This document shows, in pieces, positions 1-5,700 of a stretch of DNA of 7,824 nt. This DNA comes from Chloroflexota bacterium. Lineage in GTDB: Bacteria; Chloroflexota; Dehalococcoidia; SM23-28-2; RBG-16-64-32. The stretch is from assembly GCA_016190405.1 (NCBI GenBank), contig JACPQO010000015.1, forward strand, positions 1-7,824, in the 5' to 3' direction. Each line of letters opens with the position of its first letter. Position 1 is the stretch's first letter. The notes under the pieces were generated by a model. The model saw only the letters and a list, made by a program, of their open reading frames with translations. It had not been told where the DNA came from and searched no databases. The translations under genes were made by a program, and so were the position numbers.

Positions 1-303
1 CGCGTGGACGGCGCCAATGAGTGGCAGATCTTCCGGCGCATCATCGTCCCCATCCTCTCCCCCACCATCGTCGTCGTCGCCACCACCCTGGTCATCCAGG
101 CCCTGAAGAAGTTCGACCTGGTCTGGGTGATGACAGGAGGGCGTTTCCATACGGACGTGGTGGCTACCCTTTTCTTTAAGGAGGCGTTTATCGTCCGCGA
201 TTTCGGCCTGGGGGCGGCCCTGGCAATAGTCCTGTTGCTCTGGGTGGTCCCCATCATGGTGATCAGCATCCGGCGCTTCCAGTTCCAGGAGGAGACGCGG
301 TAG
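1..303 (+). CDS. Sugar ABC transporter permease, MalF/UgpA type (3' end only)
   Basis: This is the C-terminal 100 residues of an inner-membrane permease of a CUT1-family carbohydrate importer; the gene is cut by the left window edge and no true start is visible. The frame opens with RVDGANEWQIFRRIIVPILSP, the cytoplasmic EAA loop that docks onto the ATPase (family consensus EAA-x3-DGA-x-F-x-I-x-P). Two hydrophobic stretches follow, around residues 20-40 and 76-93, with the typical MalF-like segment ATLFFKEAFIVRDFGLGAALA between them. It ends in a short basic/acidic tail (RRFQFQEETR). The TAG stop shares a base with the GTG start of the next permease, so translational coupling and a heterodimeric permease pair are expected. 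The substrate cannot be told from this fragment. Confidence 0.93.
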   Translation, partial: RVDGANEWQIFRRIIVPILSPTIVVVATTLVIQALKKFDLVWVMTGGRFHTDVVATLFFKEAFIVRDFGLGAALAIVLLLWVVPIMVISIRRFQFQEETR

Positions 304-1262
304 TGACGTTGCGGAACCCGTCTACAGCCAGCGAGGCCGTGGCCGTGGCGGCTCCGGTGCCAGCGGCGGTGCGGTTGCGGCAAGCCGCCAAGTGGATCGC
401 CGCCAGGGTACCGCTCCACCTGGCCCTCGTCGGCCTGGCGTTGACCTGGAGCATCCCCACCATCGCCCTGCTGGTCAGCTCCTTCCGCGAGCCCAGGGCC
501 ATCGCCTCCTCGGGCTGGTGGAACGCCCTCAAGGAGCCGCTCGCCTTCACCGCGGACAATTACGAGAAGGTCCTTGAGGCCGAAGGCATGGGCCGCGCCT
601 TCGTCAATAGCCTGATTATTACGGTTCCGAGCACGATCCTGGTCATTCTGGTGGCAGCCCTGGCCGCCTACGCCTTCGCCTGGATGCGGTTCCCGGCGCG
701 CAACACCCTGTTCCTCCTAGTGGTGGCGCTCCTGGTCGTGCCTCTGCAGACGACCCTCATCCCCGTGCTACGGCTGTACGTGAACCTGACGGTGGACACC
801 GAGCTGCCCCTGCTGGGAGGGCGGTTGTTCGGCACCAGCAGCTACCCGGGAATATGGCTGGCCCACACGGCGTACGGCCTCCCCTTCGCCGTCTACTTGC
901 TCAGGAACTTCTTCGGCGGCCTTCCCCGGGACCTGTTCGAGTCCGCGTATCTGGACGGCGCGTCGGACCTTGGCGTCTTCTTCCGCATCGTGCTGCCGCT
1001 GTCCATGCCGGCCATCGCTGCCCTCACCATCTTCCAGTTCCTCTGGGTCTGGAACGACCTGCTGGTGGCCCTCGTCCTGCTCGGCGACCCCAACCTGGCC
1101 CCTATGACCCTTAGGATCACGAACCTGGTGACCTCCTTCGGCTCCCAGTACCAACTGCTGACGGCCGCCGCCTTCATCTCCATGGCCCTGCCCTTGCTAA
1201 TCTTCTTCGCTCTCCAGCGCTACTTTGTGCAGGGCATCCTTTCCGGTGCCGTGAAGGGGTAG
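303..1262 (+). CDS. Sugar ABC transporter permease, MalG/UgpE type
   Basis: Second membrane subunit of the CUT1 sugar importer, 319 aa. The usual length is about 275-300, so the roughly 35-residue polar, Ala-rich N-terminus is a modest extension. The first membrane segment is near residues 38-60. A periplasmic-side stretch with the family-typical FTADNYEKVLEAEGMGRAFVNSLII comes next, then segments near 102-126, 136-158, 182-202, 236-260 and 285-307. The EAA loop is ESAYLDGASDLGVFFRIVLP at 213-232, the contact site for the ATPase coupling helices. The GTG start overlaps the stop of the preceding permease (TAGTG), the standard arrangement for such pairs, and GGAGGAG lies just upstream. Position and pairing support a MalG-like partner; the transported sugar is not determinable. 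Confidence 0.95.
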   Translation: MTLRNPSTASEAVAVAAPVPAAVRLRQAAKWIAARVPLHLALVGLALTWSIPTIALLVSSFREPRAIASSGWWNALKEPLAFTADNYEKVLEAEGMGRAFVNSLIITVPSTILVILVAALAAYAFAWMRFPARNTLFLLVVALLVVPLQTTLIPVLRLYVNLTVDTELPLLGGRLFGTSSYPGIWLAHTAYGLPFAVYLLRNFFGGLPRDLFESAYLDGASDLGVFFRIVLPLSMPAIAALTIFQFLWVWNDLLVALVLLGDPNLAPMTLRITNLVTSFGSQYQLLTAAAFISMALPLLIFFALQRYFVQGILSGAVKG

Positions 1263-1300
1263 GGCCAGCGGGGTCGCGTCCTTGCTAGAATGAATACGCA

Positions 1301-1316
1301 CCGGAGGCGATTCCAG
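1301..1316. promoter_or_regulatory. Degenerate LacI-operator-like site over the ATPase gene RBS
   Basis: CCGGAGGCGATTCCAG has a perfect right half (CGATTCCAG) and a degraded left half compared with the two good LacI-type operators in this window (2749-2764 and 4651-4666). It covers the Shine-Dalgarno sequence of the ATPase gene. A TAGAAT hexamer lies at 1286-1291, but no convincing -35 box accompanies it. This may be coincidence. Confidence 0.2.
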
Positions 1317-1318
1317 CG

Positions 1319-2431
1319 ATGGCGGGCGTGACCTTCGATCACGTGACGAAGCTCTTCAATGGCGTGGCAGCCGTTAAGGACTTCGACCTCCAGATCGAGG
1401 ACAAGGAGTTCCTGGTCTTGGTGGGGCCGTCCGGCTGCGGCAAGTCGACCACCCTGCGTTTGCTGGCCGGGCTGGAGGAGATCACTGAAGGTGAGATCTA
1501 CATTGGCGAGCGGCTGGTCAACAACATCGCCGCCAAGGACCGCGACATCGCCATGGTGTTCCAGTCCTACGCCCTCTACCCGCACATGTCTGTCTTCGAC
1601 AACTTGGCCTTCGGGCTCACGCTTCGCAAACTCCCCAAGGAGGAGGTCCGCCACCGCGTCAGGGAGGCCGCCCAAATCCTGGGCATCCAGGAATTGCTTA
1701 AGCGCAAGCCCCGCGAACTGTCGGGTGGTCAGCGCCAGCGGGTGGCGCTGGGTCGCGCCATCGTCCGCGAGCCTGCCGTATTCCTCTTCGACGAGCCACT
1801 GTCCAACCTGGACGCCAAGCTAAGGGTGCAGACCCGGGCCGAGCTCAGCAAGCTCCACGAGCGGCTGGGCACCACCTTCATCTATGTGACCCACGATCAG
1901 GTGGAGGCCATGACTATGGCCACCCGCATCGCCGTGATGAAAGACGGCGTCCTGCAGCAGGTCGGGACCCCACAGGAGCTGTATGAGCGACCCGCCAACG
2001 TCTTCGTGGCAGGCTTCATCGGCAGCCCGGCCATGAACTTCTTCGACGTGACTGTCAAGGGCGGCCCTGAGAAGATCCACCTGCATGCCGAGGGCTTCAC
2101 GATGGCCGTGCCTGCAACCAAGGCGCGGCCGCTGGCTCCCTACCTCGGCAAGAAAGTCGTCTTCGGCATCCGGCCTGAGAACATCCACGACAGCCAGTAC
2201 CAGCCGCTGCACATTCAGGCCGCCCTGGTGGAGGCCCTGGTGGACGTCACGGAACTGATGGGAAATGAGATTTTCCTGCACCTGCTCGTGGGCGAGCAGC
2301 ACTTCCTCGCCCGGGTCGACCCGCGCACCACAGCGCGGCCGGGCCACCAGGTGCACCTGGCTTTCAACATGGACCGCATCCACGCCTTCGACGTGGAAAC
2401 GGAGAAGGCCATCGATCTCGGGCCAGCCTGA
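1319..2431 (+). CDS. ABC transporter ATP-binding protein, MalK/UgpC/MsmX type
   Basis: Cytoplasmic ATPase that powers the sugar importer, 370 aa, the normal length for the MalK/UgpC group. Visible motifs in order: Walker A GPSGCGKST (36-44), Q-loop Gln82 in VFQSYALYPHM, signature LSGGQRQR (134-141), Walker B VFLFDEP (154-160), D-loop SNLD (162-165) and switch His192 in THDQ. After about residue 235 comes the C-terminal TOBE/regulatory domain with FGIRPENI (282-289) and a second TOBE half (VDVTELMGNEIFLHL). The ATG is preceded by GGAGGCG. The gene starts 57 bases after the permease stop, further than the coupled permease pair, so it may be tuned separately. ATPases of this group often serve several sugar importers (MsmX, MsiK), so the partner need not be only the two permeases here. 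Confidence 0.97.
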   Translation: MAGVTFDHVTKLFNGVAAVKDFDLQIEDKEFLVLVGPSGCGKSTTLRLLAGLEEITEGEIYIGERLVNNIAAKDRDIAMVFQSYALYPHMSVFDNLAFGLTLRKLPKEEVRHRVREAAQILGIQELLKRKPRELSGGQRQRVALGRAIVREPAVFLFDEPLSNLDAKLRVQTRAELSKLHERLGTTFIYVTHDQVEAMTMATRIAVMKDGVLQQVGTPQELYERPANVFVAGFIGSPAMNFFDVTVKGGPEKIHLHAEGFTMAVPATKARPLAPYLGKKVVFGIRPENIHDSQYQPLHIQAALVEALVDVTELMGNEIFLHLLVGEQHFLARVDPRTTARPGHQVHLAFNMDRIHAFDVETEKAIDLGPA

Positions 2432-2502
2432 GCGGACGTGTCGCGCCGCTCGGGACGGCACCAGTTAGGCAGTGACCTTGGCGATAGTTTCGGCCGTTCC
2501 GG

Positions 2503-2655
2503 CTAGGCGGCGACCTCGGCGGCCGCGCTGGCGGGCGTCGATGACTCCGCGAGGGTCGCCCCGGTCTCGGCGCCCAGAATGCCGGCGTAGAGTTCGAGGT
2601 AGCGTTGCACCATGACCGGCAGGTCGAAGTGGGCGCGGAAGCAGCGGTTACCGCG
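2503..2655 (-). pseudogene. C-terminal remnant of a GT4-type glycosyltransferase gene
   Basis: Read on the minus strand, about 51 codons end in a TAG at 2505-2503. The translation includes the stretch CFRAHFDLPVMVQRYLELY followed by AGIL, then an Ala/Thr/Ser-rich tail. This resembles the C-terminal helix of group-1 (GT4) glycosyltransferases, where a pattern like F-D-x-x-V-M-V-x-R-Y-L-x-L-Y is common. Upstream (above about 2655 on this strand) the similarity fades, and there is no start codon with a ribosome site or any of the GT4 catalytic region. I read it as the tail of a deleted gene left between the transporter and the regulator. A short standalone peptide cannot be excluded. The family call is from motif memory only. 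Confidence 0.5.
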
Positions 2656-2748
2656 ATTCTTGTGGAATTGTGGTGACCTCGAGGCCCAGCCGAGACGAGC
2701 TAAACTCCAGAAGAGTTAACCTTTCCCGATTATGAAGCGTTGTAGTCA

Positions 2749-2764
2749 CTGGAATCGGTTCCAG
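2749..2764. promoter_or_regulatory. LacI-family operator upstream of the lacI-type gene
   Basis: CTGGAATCGGTTCCAG is an inverted repeat with perfect six-base arms (CTGGAA / TTCCAG) around a central CG, the hallmark of LacI/GalR-family operators. It lies 28 bases before the regulator's ATG, which suggests autoregulation. A promoter is expected just upstream, but only weak candidates are seen (TTAACC at 2716-2721 with TGTAGT at 2741-2746, 19-nt spacing). The same operator type recurs at 4651-4666. Confidence 0.85.
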
Positions 2765-2792
2765 CATAGGGCCTTCGGAGGGGTGTCCAGGG

Positions 2793-3872
2793 ATGCGTTC
2801 AGGCAAGCCGACAATCCGCGACGTGGCGCGCCAGGCAGGCGCGGGGGTGGGAACCGTGTCGCGCGTCCTCAATGAGAATCGCCACGTCAGTATCGAGACG
2901 CGCCGCCGCGTGCTGGAGGCCATAGACCACCTCGGTTTTCGGCCGGACCGCACAGCCCGAGGGCTGGTGAAGGGCACGACGCAGACCCTCGGCGTCCTCG
3001 TCCCGTTCTTCACCAAGCACTACTTCCTGGAGATCCTGCGGGGCATCCAGCAGTCGGTCTCGGCCAACGACTATTCGCTGATTGTCTACAACGTAGAGCG
3101 CCCGGAGCAAGCGGTGGCGCACTTGGACTTTCTCGCCAAGACGCGGCGGGTTGACGCTCTGGTGATCATCGCCCTCGGTGGTCGCCTTATCGCCGAAGTA
3201 TACGGTGAGACGCCACCTATCCCGATAGCAGGGGTCGACACGGAAGTCCTGGGCGCCACCAACCTCTTGCCCGACCACGAGACAGGGATGTACCTGGCGA
3301 TCCGCCACCTGGCACAGCTGGGCCACGAGCGGATAGCCCTCATCGATCGACCCCAGGACCCCGTGTCCGGTACGGTCAGCGCGGCGCGGCAGAAGGGATA
3401 CGTGAAGGCATGCAAACAGGCGGGCCTGGCTGTCCCCGAACCCTATAGAGTGCTGGCCGATTACAGCCAGGAGGGCGGATACGAGGCCGCGCGACGGCTG
3501 CTGGAACTCGCCCAGCCGCCAACCGCGCTCGCCTGCGCCAGCGACCTCCAGGCGATAGGCGCCATGAAAGCAGTTGAGGAGCGGGGACTGCGTGTGGGGG
3601 GAGAGGTCGCCGTGACCGGCTATCATGACGTGGAGCTGGCGAAATACGTTGGCCTGACCACGGTGCGGGTGCCGGCAGCCGACATGGGGGAGGCCGCGGC
3701 CAGCCTGCTTGCAAGGATACTGGCAGGCCGCACTGCGGAGATAGCGGCCACCTCATTCTCCCCCGAGCTCGTCGTGCGGAGAAGCTGTGGCGCCTCTCTC
3801 GAGAGCGACCGCAAAGAGCCCGCCCCTTCAGGGCGTGTCGGCGTGGCAGCCGAGATTCCAACTAACGACTGA
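2793..3872 (+). CDS. LacI/GalR-family transcriptional regulator
   Basis: DNA-binding regulator of 359 aa; the family norm is about 330-345. The N-terminal helix-turn-helix is at residues 6-25 (TIRDVARQAGAGVGTVSRVLN), followed by RRRVLEAIDHLGFRPDRTARGLVKG with the minor-groove hinge helix near 53-61. The periplasmic-binding-protein-like effector domain runs from about 64 (TLGVLVPFFTKHYFLEILRGI) to about 330 and includes IRHLAQLGHERIALI, CASDLQAIGAMKAVEERGL and VAVTGYHDVELAKY. These indicate a small-molecule effector, most often a sugar in this family. The last 25-30 residues (after VVRRSCGAS) are a non-conserved tail. ATG 2793 is chosen because GGAGGGGTG precedes it and the HTH begins immediately. 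The operators at 2749 and 4651 make autoregulation and control of the downstream cluster likely. The adjacent sugar transporter is a plausible but unproven target. Confidence 0.95.
   Translation: MRSGKPTIRDVARQAGAGVGTVSRVLNENRHVSIETRRRVLEAIDHLGFRPDRTARGLVKGTTQTLGVLVPFFTKHYFLEILRGIQQSVSANDYSLIVYNVERPEQAVAHLDFLAKTRRVDALVIIALGGRLIAEVYGETPPIPIAGVDTEVLGATNLLPDHETGMYLAIRHLAQLGHERIALIDRPQDPVSGTVSAARQKGYVKACKQAGLAVPEPYRVLADYSQEGGYEAARRLLELAQPPTALACASDLQAIGAMKAVEERGLRVGGEVAVTGYHDVELAKYVGLTTVRVPAADMGEAAASLLARILAGRTAEIAATSFSPELVVRRSCGASLESDRKEPAPSGRVGVAAEIPTND
3691..3785 (+). repeat. Direct repeat copy 1 (inside the lacI 3' end)
   Basis: This stretch encodes AAASLLARILAGRTAEIAAT and the following SFSPELVVRRS of the intact regulator. 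It recurs in the same orientation at 4443-4540. The first 48 positions differ at only three bases and the last 21 are identical, with small indels between that sum to three bases. Confidence 0.9.
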
Positions 3873-4137
3873 TTGTCAGTCTTGGGCCCTCTCCCGTCTC
3901 CTGGACGTCTATGAGAGCTCCTTCCATGACCTGGGCCACGGCTGGTGCCAGGACAAGCACGACCTGGCCCCCCGACTCCACCCTCTCGTCGTCCTCGCGG
4001 GCCTGATCCAACCCCAGGCCGAAGCGGCCTCCCGGCTCAACAAGCAGGCGCAGCGCCTGTCCTTCTTCTGGTGACGCCCCGGCGAGAACGCTACGCAGCT
4101 CCTCCGCCGCCCGCTCAGTCACGTTCACTGACGCCAT
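3862..4137 (-). CDS. HesB/IscA-like small protein without cysteines
   Basis: A 91-aa protein whose opening MASVNVTERAAEELRSVLAG, then LRLLVEPGGRFGLGLD and ending DVQETGEGPRLTI follow the layout of the HesB/IscA (A-type Fe-S carrier) fold. The three cysteines that bind iron or clusters in true A-type carriers are absent; the protein has no Cys at all. Fe-S delivery by the known chemistry is therefore unlikely, and it belongs at best to the Cys-less HesB-like proteins of unknown role. ATG at 4137 is chosen over a longer upstream frame because AAAGGAGG precedes it at good spacing and similarity starts there. It converges on the lacI-type gene, and the two 3' ends overlap by 11 bp. No terminator with a T-run is evident between them. 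Confidence 0.8.
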   Translation of the reverse strand: MASVNVTERAAEELRSVLAGASPEEGQALRLLVEPGGRFGLGLDQAREDDERVESGGQVVLVLAPAVAQVMEGALIDVQETGEGPRLTISR

Positions 4138-4442
4138 AGCCGTCCTCCTTTCCCAATGGCCAACCGAATCAGTCCTCAAAACAGGGGGGAGTTGGGTGCC
4201 AGCGGGGATATCGAACCCTCGTTTCCGCCTCCTGCGCGCCGCAGGCCGGCGGCCCACACCATCTGTGTACAGCCATCGTCCACCGCCTGTCAACGCGATG
4301 CGCCGGGCCAACCAACGAGGCAGCCGCGATCAGCGGGCCGGGTGGGTGGCAAGCGAGGCCAGCGGCAACTTTCGGCCCAGATGGGCCCGGATGGTTGTTC
4401 TTGGTCTGGAAAGTGGGACGCCGGCTATCTGGGAGGCCTCGC
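4138..4442. other. Intergenic stretch without an intact gene
   Basis: This holds the upstream region of the minus-strand HesB-like gene. Open frames on both strands lack ribosome sites and recognisable motifs. On the plus strand, the peptide HRPPPVNAMRRANQRGSRDQ (from about 4267) faintly recalls the LacI segment around RP...R..G, and could be more of the decayed lacI copy that follows; this is weak. A tRNA T-loop-like sequence on the minus strand near 4200-4222 does not fold into a tRNA. Confidence 0.5.
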
Positions 4443-4564
4443 AGGCCGCGGCCAGCCTGCTTGCGAGGATCCTGGCAGGCGGCACTGCGGGGAGGGACCG
4501 GCCATCTCATTCCCCCCCCGAGCTCGTCGTGCGGAGAAGCCCGGGAGCTTCCCGGGTGCTCTGA
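4443..4564 (+). pseudogene. Decayed lacI 3'-end copy (direct repeat copy 2)
   Basis: Plus-strand translation gives AAASLLARILAGGTAGRDRP followed by SHSPPELVVRRSPGAS, which is colinear with residues 301-335 of the intact regulator. The frame stops at TGA 4562-4564. DNA identity with 3691-3785 is high (repeat part 4443-4540), while the sequence further upstream does not align clearly. No HTH domain, start codon or ribosome site belongs to it, so it is a relic. It either comes from a tandem duplication of the regulator gene or is the remains of a second, related regulator that once sat directly before the operator at 4651. A seven-base-stem hairpin (CCCGGGA / TCCCGGG, 4540-4556) follows the repeat without a T-run. 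Confidence 0.85.
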
Positions 4565-4614
4565 TGCTATAAGATTTTCTCCCGTTCCCGCCCGTTACCG
4601 CCTCTACTGACAAC

Positions 4615-4644
4615 TTGACAGGTCACGAGGATCGCCTCTAGAAT
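4615..4644 (+). promoter_or_regulatory. Sigma-70-type promoter of the downstream cluster
   Basis: A perfect TTGACA (-35, 4615-4620), an 18-nt spacer and TAGAAT (-10, 4639-4644, one mismatch to TATAAT) make this the best promoter in the window. The transcription start is expected near 4651, placing the LacI operator directly over it and the riboswitch aptamer at the very 5' end of the transcript. Confidence 0.88.
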
Positions 4645-4650
4645 AAAGCC

Positions 4651-4666
4651 TTGGAAACGGTTCCAA
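4651..4666. promoter_or_regulatory. LacI-family operator overlapping the transcription start
   Basis: TTGGAAACGGTTCCAA has perfect six-base arms (TTGGAA / TTCCAA) around a central CG-containing spacer and matches the site at 2749-2764 in all core positions. It begins 7 bases after the -10 box, a classic repressor position. The most likely binder is the LacI-type protein encoded at 2793-3872, whose own promoter region carries the sister site. Confidence 0.88.
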
Positions 4667-4668
4667 AG

Positions 4669-4785
4669 GGCCGAACCCCGATTAACCGGGGGCGGGGGAC
4701 CCAAGCGCCAGAGGGGTGCATCCTGGGAAGCCAGGAGCGGCAGCTCTTCCAGCCGTAACCCGTCAGCTAACCCCGCAGGTCACTG
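4669..4785 (+). promoter_or_regulatory. c-di-AMP riboswitch (ydaO/yuaA class)
   Basis: Several conserved blocks of the ydaO/yuaA aptamer appear in the right order: CCGAACCCCG at the 5' side, GGGGGACCCAA (4694-4704), GGGGTGCATC (close to the class motif GGGGUGAAUC) and CCGTAACCCGTCAGCTAACC, which continues into CCCG then AGG. GGCC (4669-4672) can pair with GGTC (4778-4781) as the closing P1 stem. This class binds the second messenger c-di-AMP and usually switches expression off through a terminator, which is present here at 4808-4842. Members typically control cell-wall remodelling, potassium and osmolyte genes. Identification is by remembered consensus; exact ends are approximate. Confidence 0.88.
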
Positions 4786-4790
4786 GGAGA

Positions 4791-4809
4791 GGTCATAGCG
4801 CCTATGACC
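4791..4809 (+). promoter_or_regulatory. Perfect hairpin between aptamer and terminator
   Basis: GGTCATAG, loop CGC, CTATGACC forms an eight-base perfect stem. Its last two bases are also the first two of the terminator stem. GGTCA occurs twice (4778-4782 in the aptamer closing strand and 4791-4795 here), and either copy can pair with TGACC at 4805-4809. That is consistent with a strand-exchange step in the riboswitch expression platform. Confidence 0.6.
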
Positions 4810-4842
4810 CGACCGCAGGCTATGGCCTCCGGTCGGGTTTTT
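4808..4842 (+). terminator. Intrinsic terminator, riboswitch-controlled
   Basis: CCCGACCG (4808-4815) pairs perfectly with CGGTCGGG (4830-4837). An inner AGGC/GCCT stem closes a TATG tetraloop, with one C-C mismatch between the two helices, and TTTTT follows at 4838-4842. It sits between the aptamer and the first gene, so it should act as the off-state attenuator. GGTCGGG recurs at 4846-4852, just before an ATG, and could compete for the CCCGACC strand. Confidence 0.9.
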
Positions 4843-4876
4843 GTTGGTCGGGATGAGCGGAAGCGAGGTGCAGGCC

Positions 4877-5098
4877 ATGGAGGCAGGAGGCGCGCGGTTC
4901 GTTCTCACCGCCTGTTCGCGATGTTGCGGCGACCTGATGTTGCAGCGCGACGTCTGGGGCGAGCATTACGTCTGCCTGCAATGCGGCAACGAGGAAGCGG
5001 AGCCATCCAAGTGGCGGCCGCGAGGCGTCCACAACATAGCGATGCCGCGCTCTGAACTGCGGTCATCGCCAACGATCCGTCGTGTACTTACACGCTAG
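4877..5098 (+). CDS. Zinc-ribbon miniprotein A (first gene behind the riboswitch)
   Basis: A 73-aa protein, or 81 aa if the in-frame ATG at 4853 is used. I prefer ATG 4877 because GAGGTG lies about 7 bases upstream, whereas 4853 has only the terminator tail before it. The core is C-x2-C-x16-C-x2-C (CSRC then VCLQCG), a treble-cleft or rubredoxin-like zinc-ribbon pattern, with the distinctive D-V-W-G-x-x-Y-V-C before the second pair. The C-terminal 37 residues are polar and basic without further motifs. There is no signal peptide or membrane segment, so it is likely cytoplasmic. The same core with identical spacing occurs in the protein at 5701-5931. The Shine-Dalgarno of the next gene overlaps its TAG. 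Family and function are not known to me; nucleic-acid or protein binding is a general possibility only. Confidence 0.82.
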   Translation: MEAGGARFVLTACSRCCGDLMLQRDVWGEHYVCLQCGNEEAEPSKWRPRGVHNIAMPRSELRSSPTIRRVLTR

Positions 5099-5110
5099 GA
5101 GGTGGTCGAC

Positions 5111-5698
5111 GTGGTAAAGGAAAGGGGGCTGGGCGACAGGGTGAAGGGCTCCGTGGTGGGCGTCATCCGGGGCGTCGGGGACGTAGCACAGGCGGTTCTC
5201 GATACCGTCAGCGGTACTCTGGTCGCTGCCCTGCGAGGCACGCGGGAGATCACCACTGAAGCCCTAGCGCTGATAGCGGACACGGTGAGCGGCGCAATAC
5301 AGGGCGTAGCCCAGGTGGGTGGCGATCTGACCACAGCCACCAGGAACTCCGTACTGGGCGTGATAAAGGGGACCAAAGACGTGACTACCGGCTCCCTGGA
5401 GGCGATCAGCGTCAGCGCGGAGGCGGCGGTGCGGACTGTCGGTGACGTGGGCGGCGATGTAGTGGCAGCGGCCAAGGGGGCAGTGGAGGGCGCCATCCAG
5501 GGCGCCAAAGAGGTGGGGATGGACGCTGAGGAGGCTGCCTCGGCCGCCGCCAGCGGCGCCCTGAAGGGAGCCGGAAAGGTCGGCGGCACTGCTGTCGAGC
5601 AGGTCCGCAACGCTCTGGCCGGTACCATCGCCGGCGTCAAGGTCGTCGTCAAGGAGCCCTTCAAGACTGAAAGTCAAGAAGAGCAGCAGGAGAGTTAG
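5111..5698 (+). CDS. Protein of eight tandem 22-residue amphipathic-type repeats
   Basis: A 195-aa protein starting at GTG 5111, chosen because AGGAGGTG (5097-5104) lies at ideal distance; an in-frame GTG at 5102 is inside that ribosome site. From residue 13 to 188 it divides into eight units of exactly 22 residues with no gaps, starting at residues 13, 35, 57, 79, 101, 123, 145 and 167. The recurring pattern has small or hydrophobic residues at positions 3-7 of the unit, Gly at 9 (seven of eight units; residues 21, 43, 65, 87, 131, 153, 175), a polar or acidic residue at 12 and Val/Ile at 13, as in GVIRGVGDV, GVIKGTKDV and GAIQGAKEV. A 22 (2 x 11) periodicity is known from apolipoprotein, synuclein/perilipin and LEA-like helices that lie on membranes or lipid surfaces. 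There are no Cys, aromatic residues are nearly absent, and there is no signal peptide. The tail is acidic/Gln-rich. Lipid or envelope association is an inference; I recognise no named family. Confidence 0.85.
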   Translation: MVKERGLGDRVKGSVVGVIRGVGDVAQAVLDTVSGTLVAALRGTREITTEALALIADTVSGAIQGVAQVGGDLTTATRNSVLGVIKGTKDVTTGSLEAISVSAEAAVRTVGDVGGDVVAAAKGAVEGAIQGAKEVGMDAEEAASAAASGALKGAGKVGGTAVEQVRNALAGTIAGVKVVVKEPFKTESQEEQQES

Positions 5699-5700
5699 CC

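Noticed and set aside
2429..2450. Terminator after the ATPase gene (GAGCGG / CCGCTC hairpin)
   Set aside because: Only a six-base stem with a ten-base loop and no T-run follows.
4190..4225. tRNA or tmRNA 3' end on the minus strand (GAGGGTTCGATATCCCC, then CCA nearby)
   Set aside because: The T-stem has a mismatch and a G-T pair at the conserved position, no matching 5' acceptor strand or anticodon arm lies upstream, and no tmRNA tag frame was found.
3862..4311. Longer 149-aa start for the HesB-like gene
   Set aside because: The first 58 residues are Arg-rich with no family similarity, while ATG 4137 has a strong AAAGGAGG at correct spacing.
4540..4556. CCCGGGA/TCCCGGG hairpin as a terminator
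   Set aside because: The stem is perfect, but there is no T-tract directly after it and no intact plus-strand gene ends there.
4156..4572. Long open frames on both strands between the HesB-like gene and the promoter
   Set aside because: They are expected in GC-rich DNA, have no ribosome sites, are Arg/Pro/Ser-rich without motifs, and one contains the lacI relic; apart from that relic I see no coding support.
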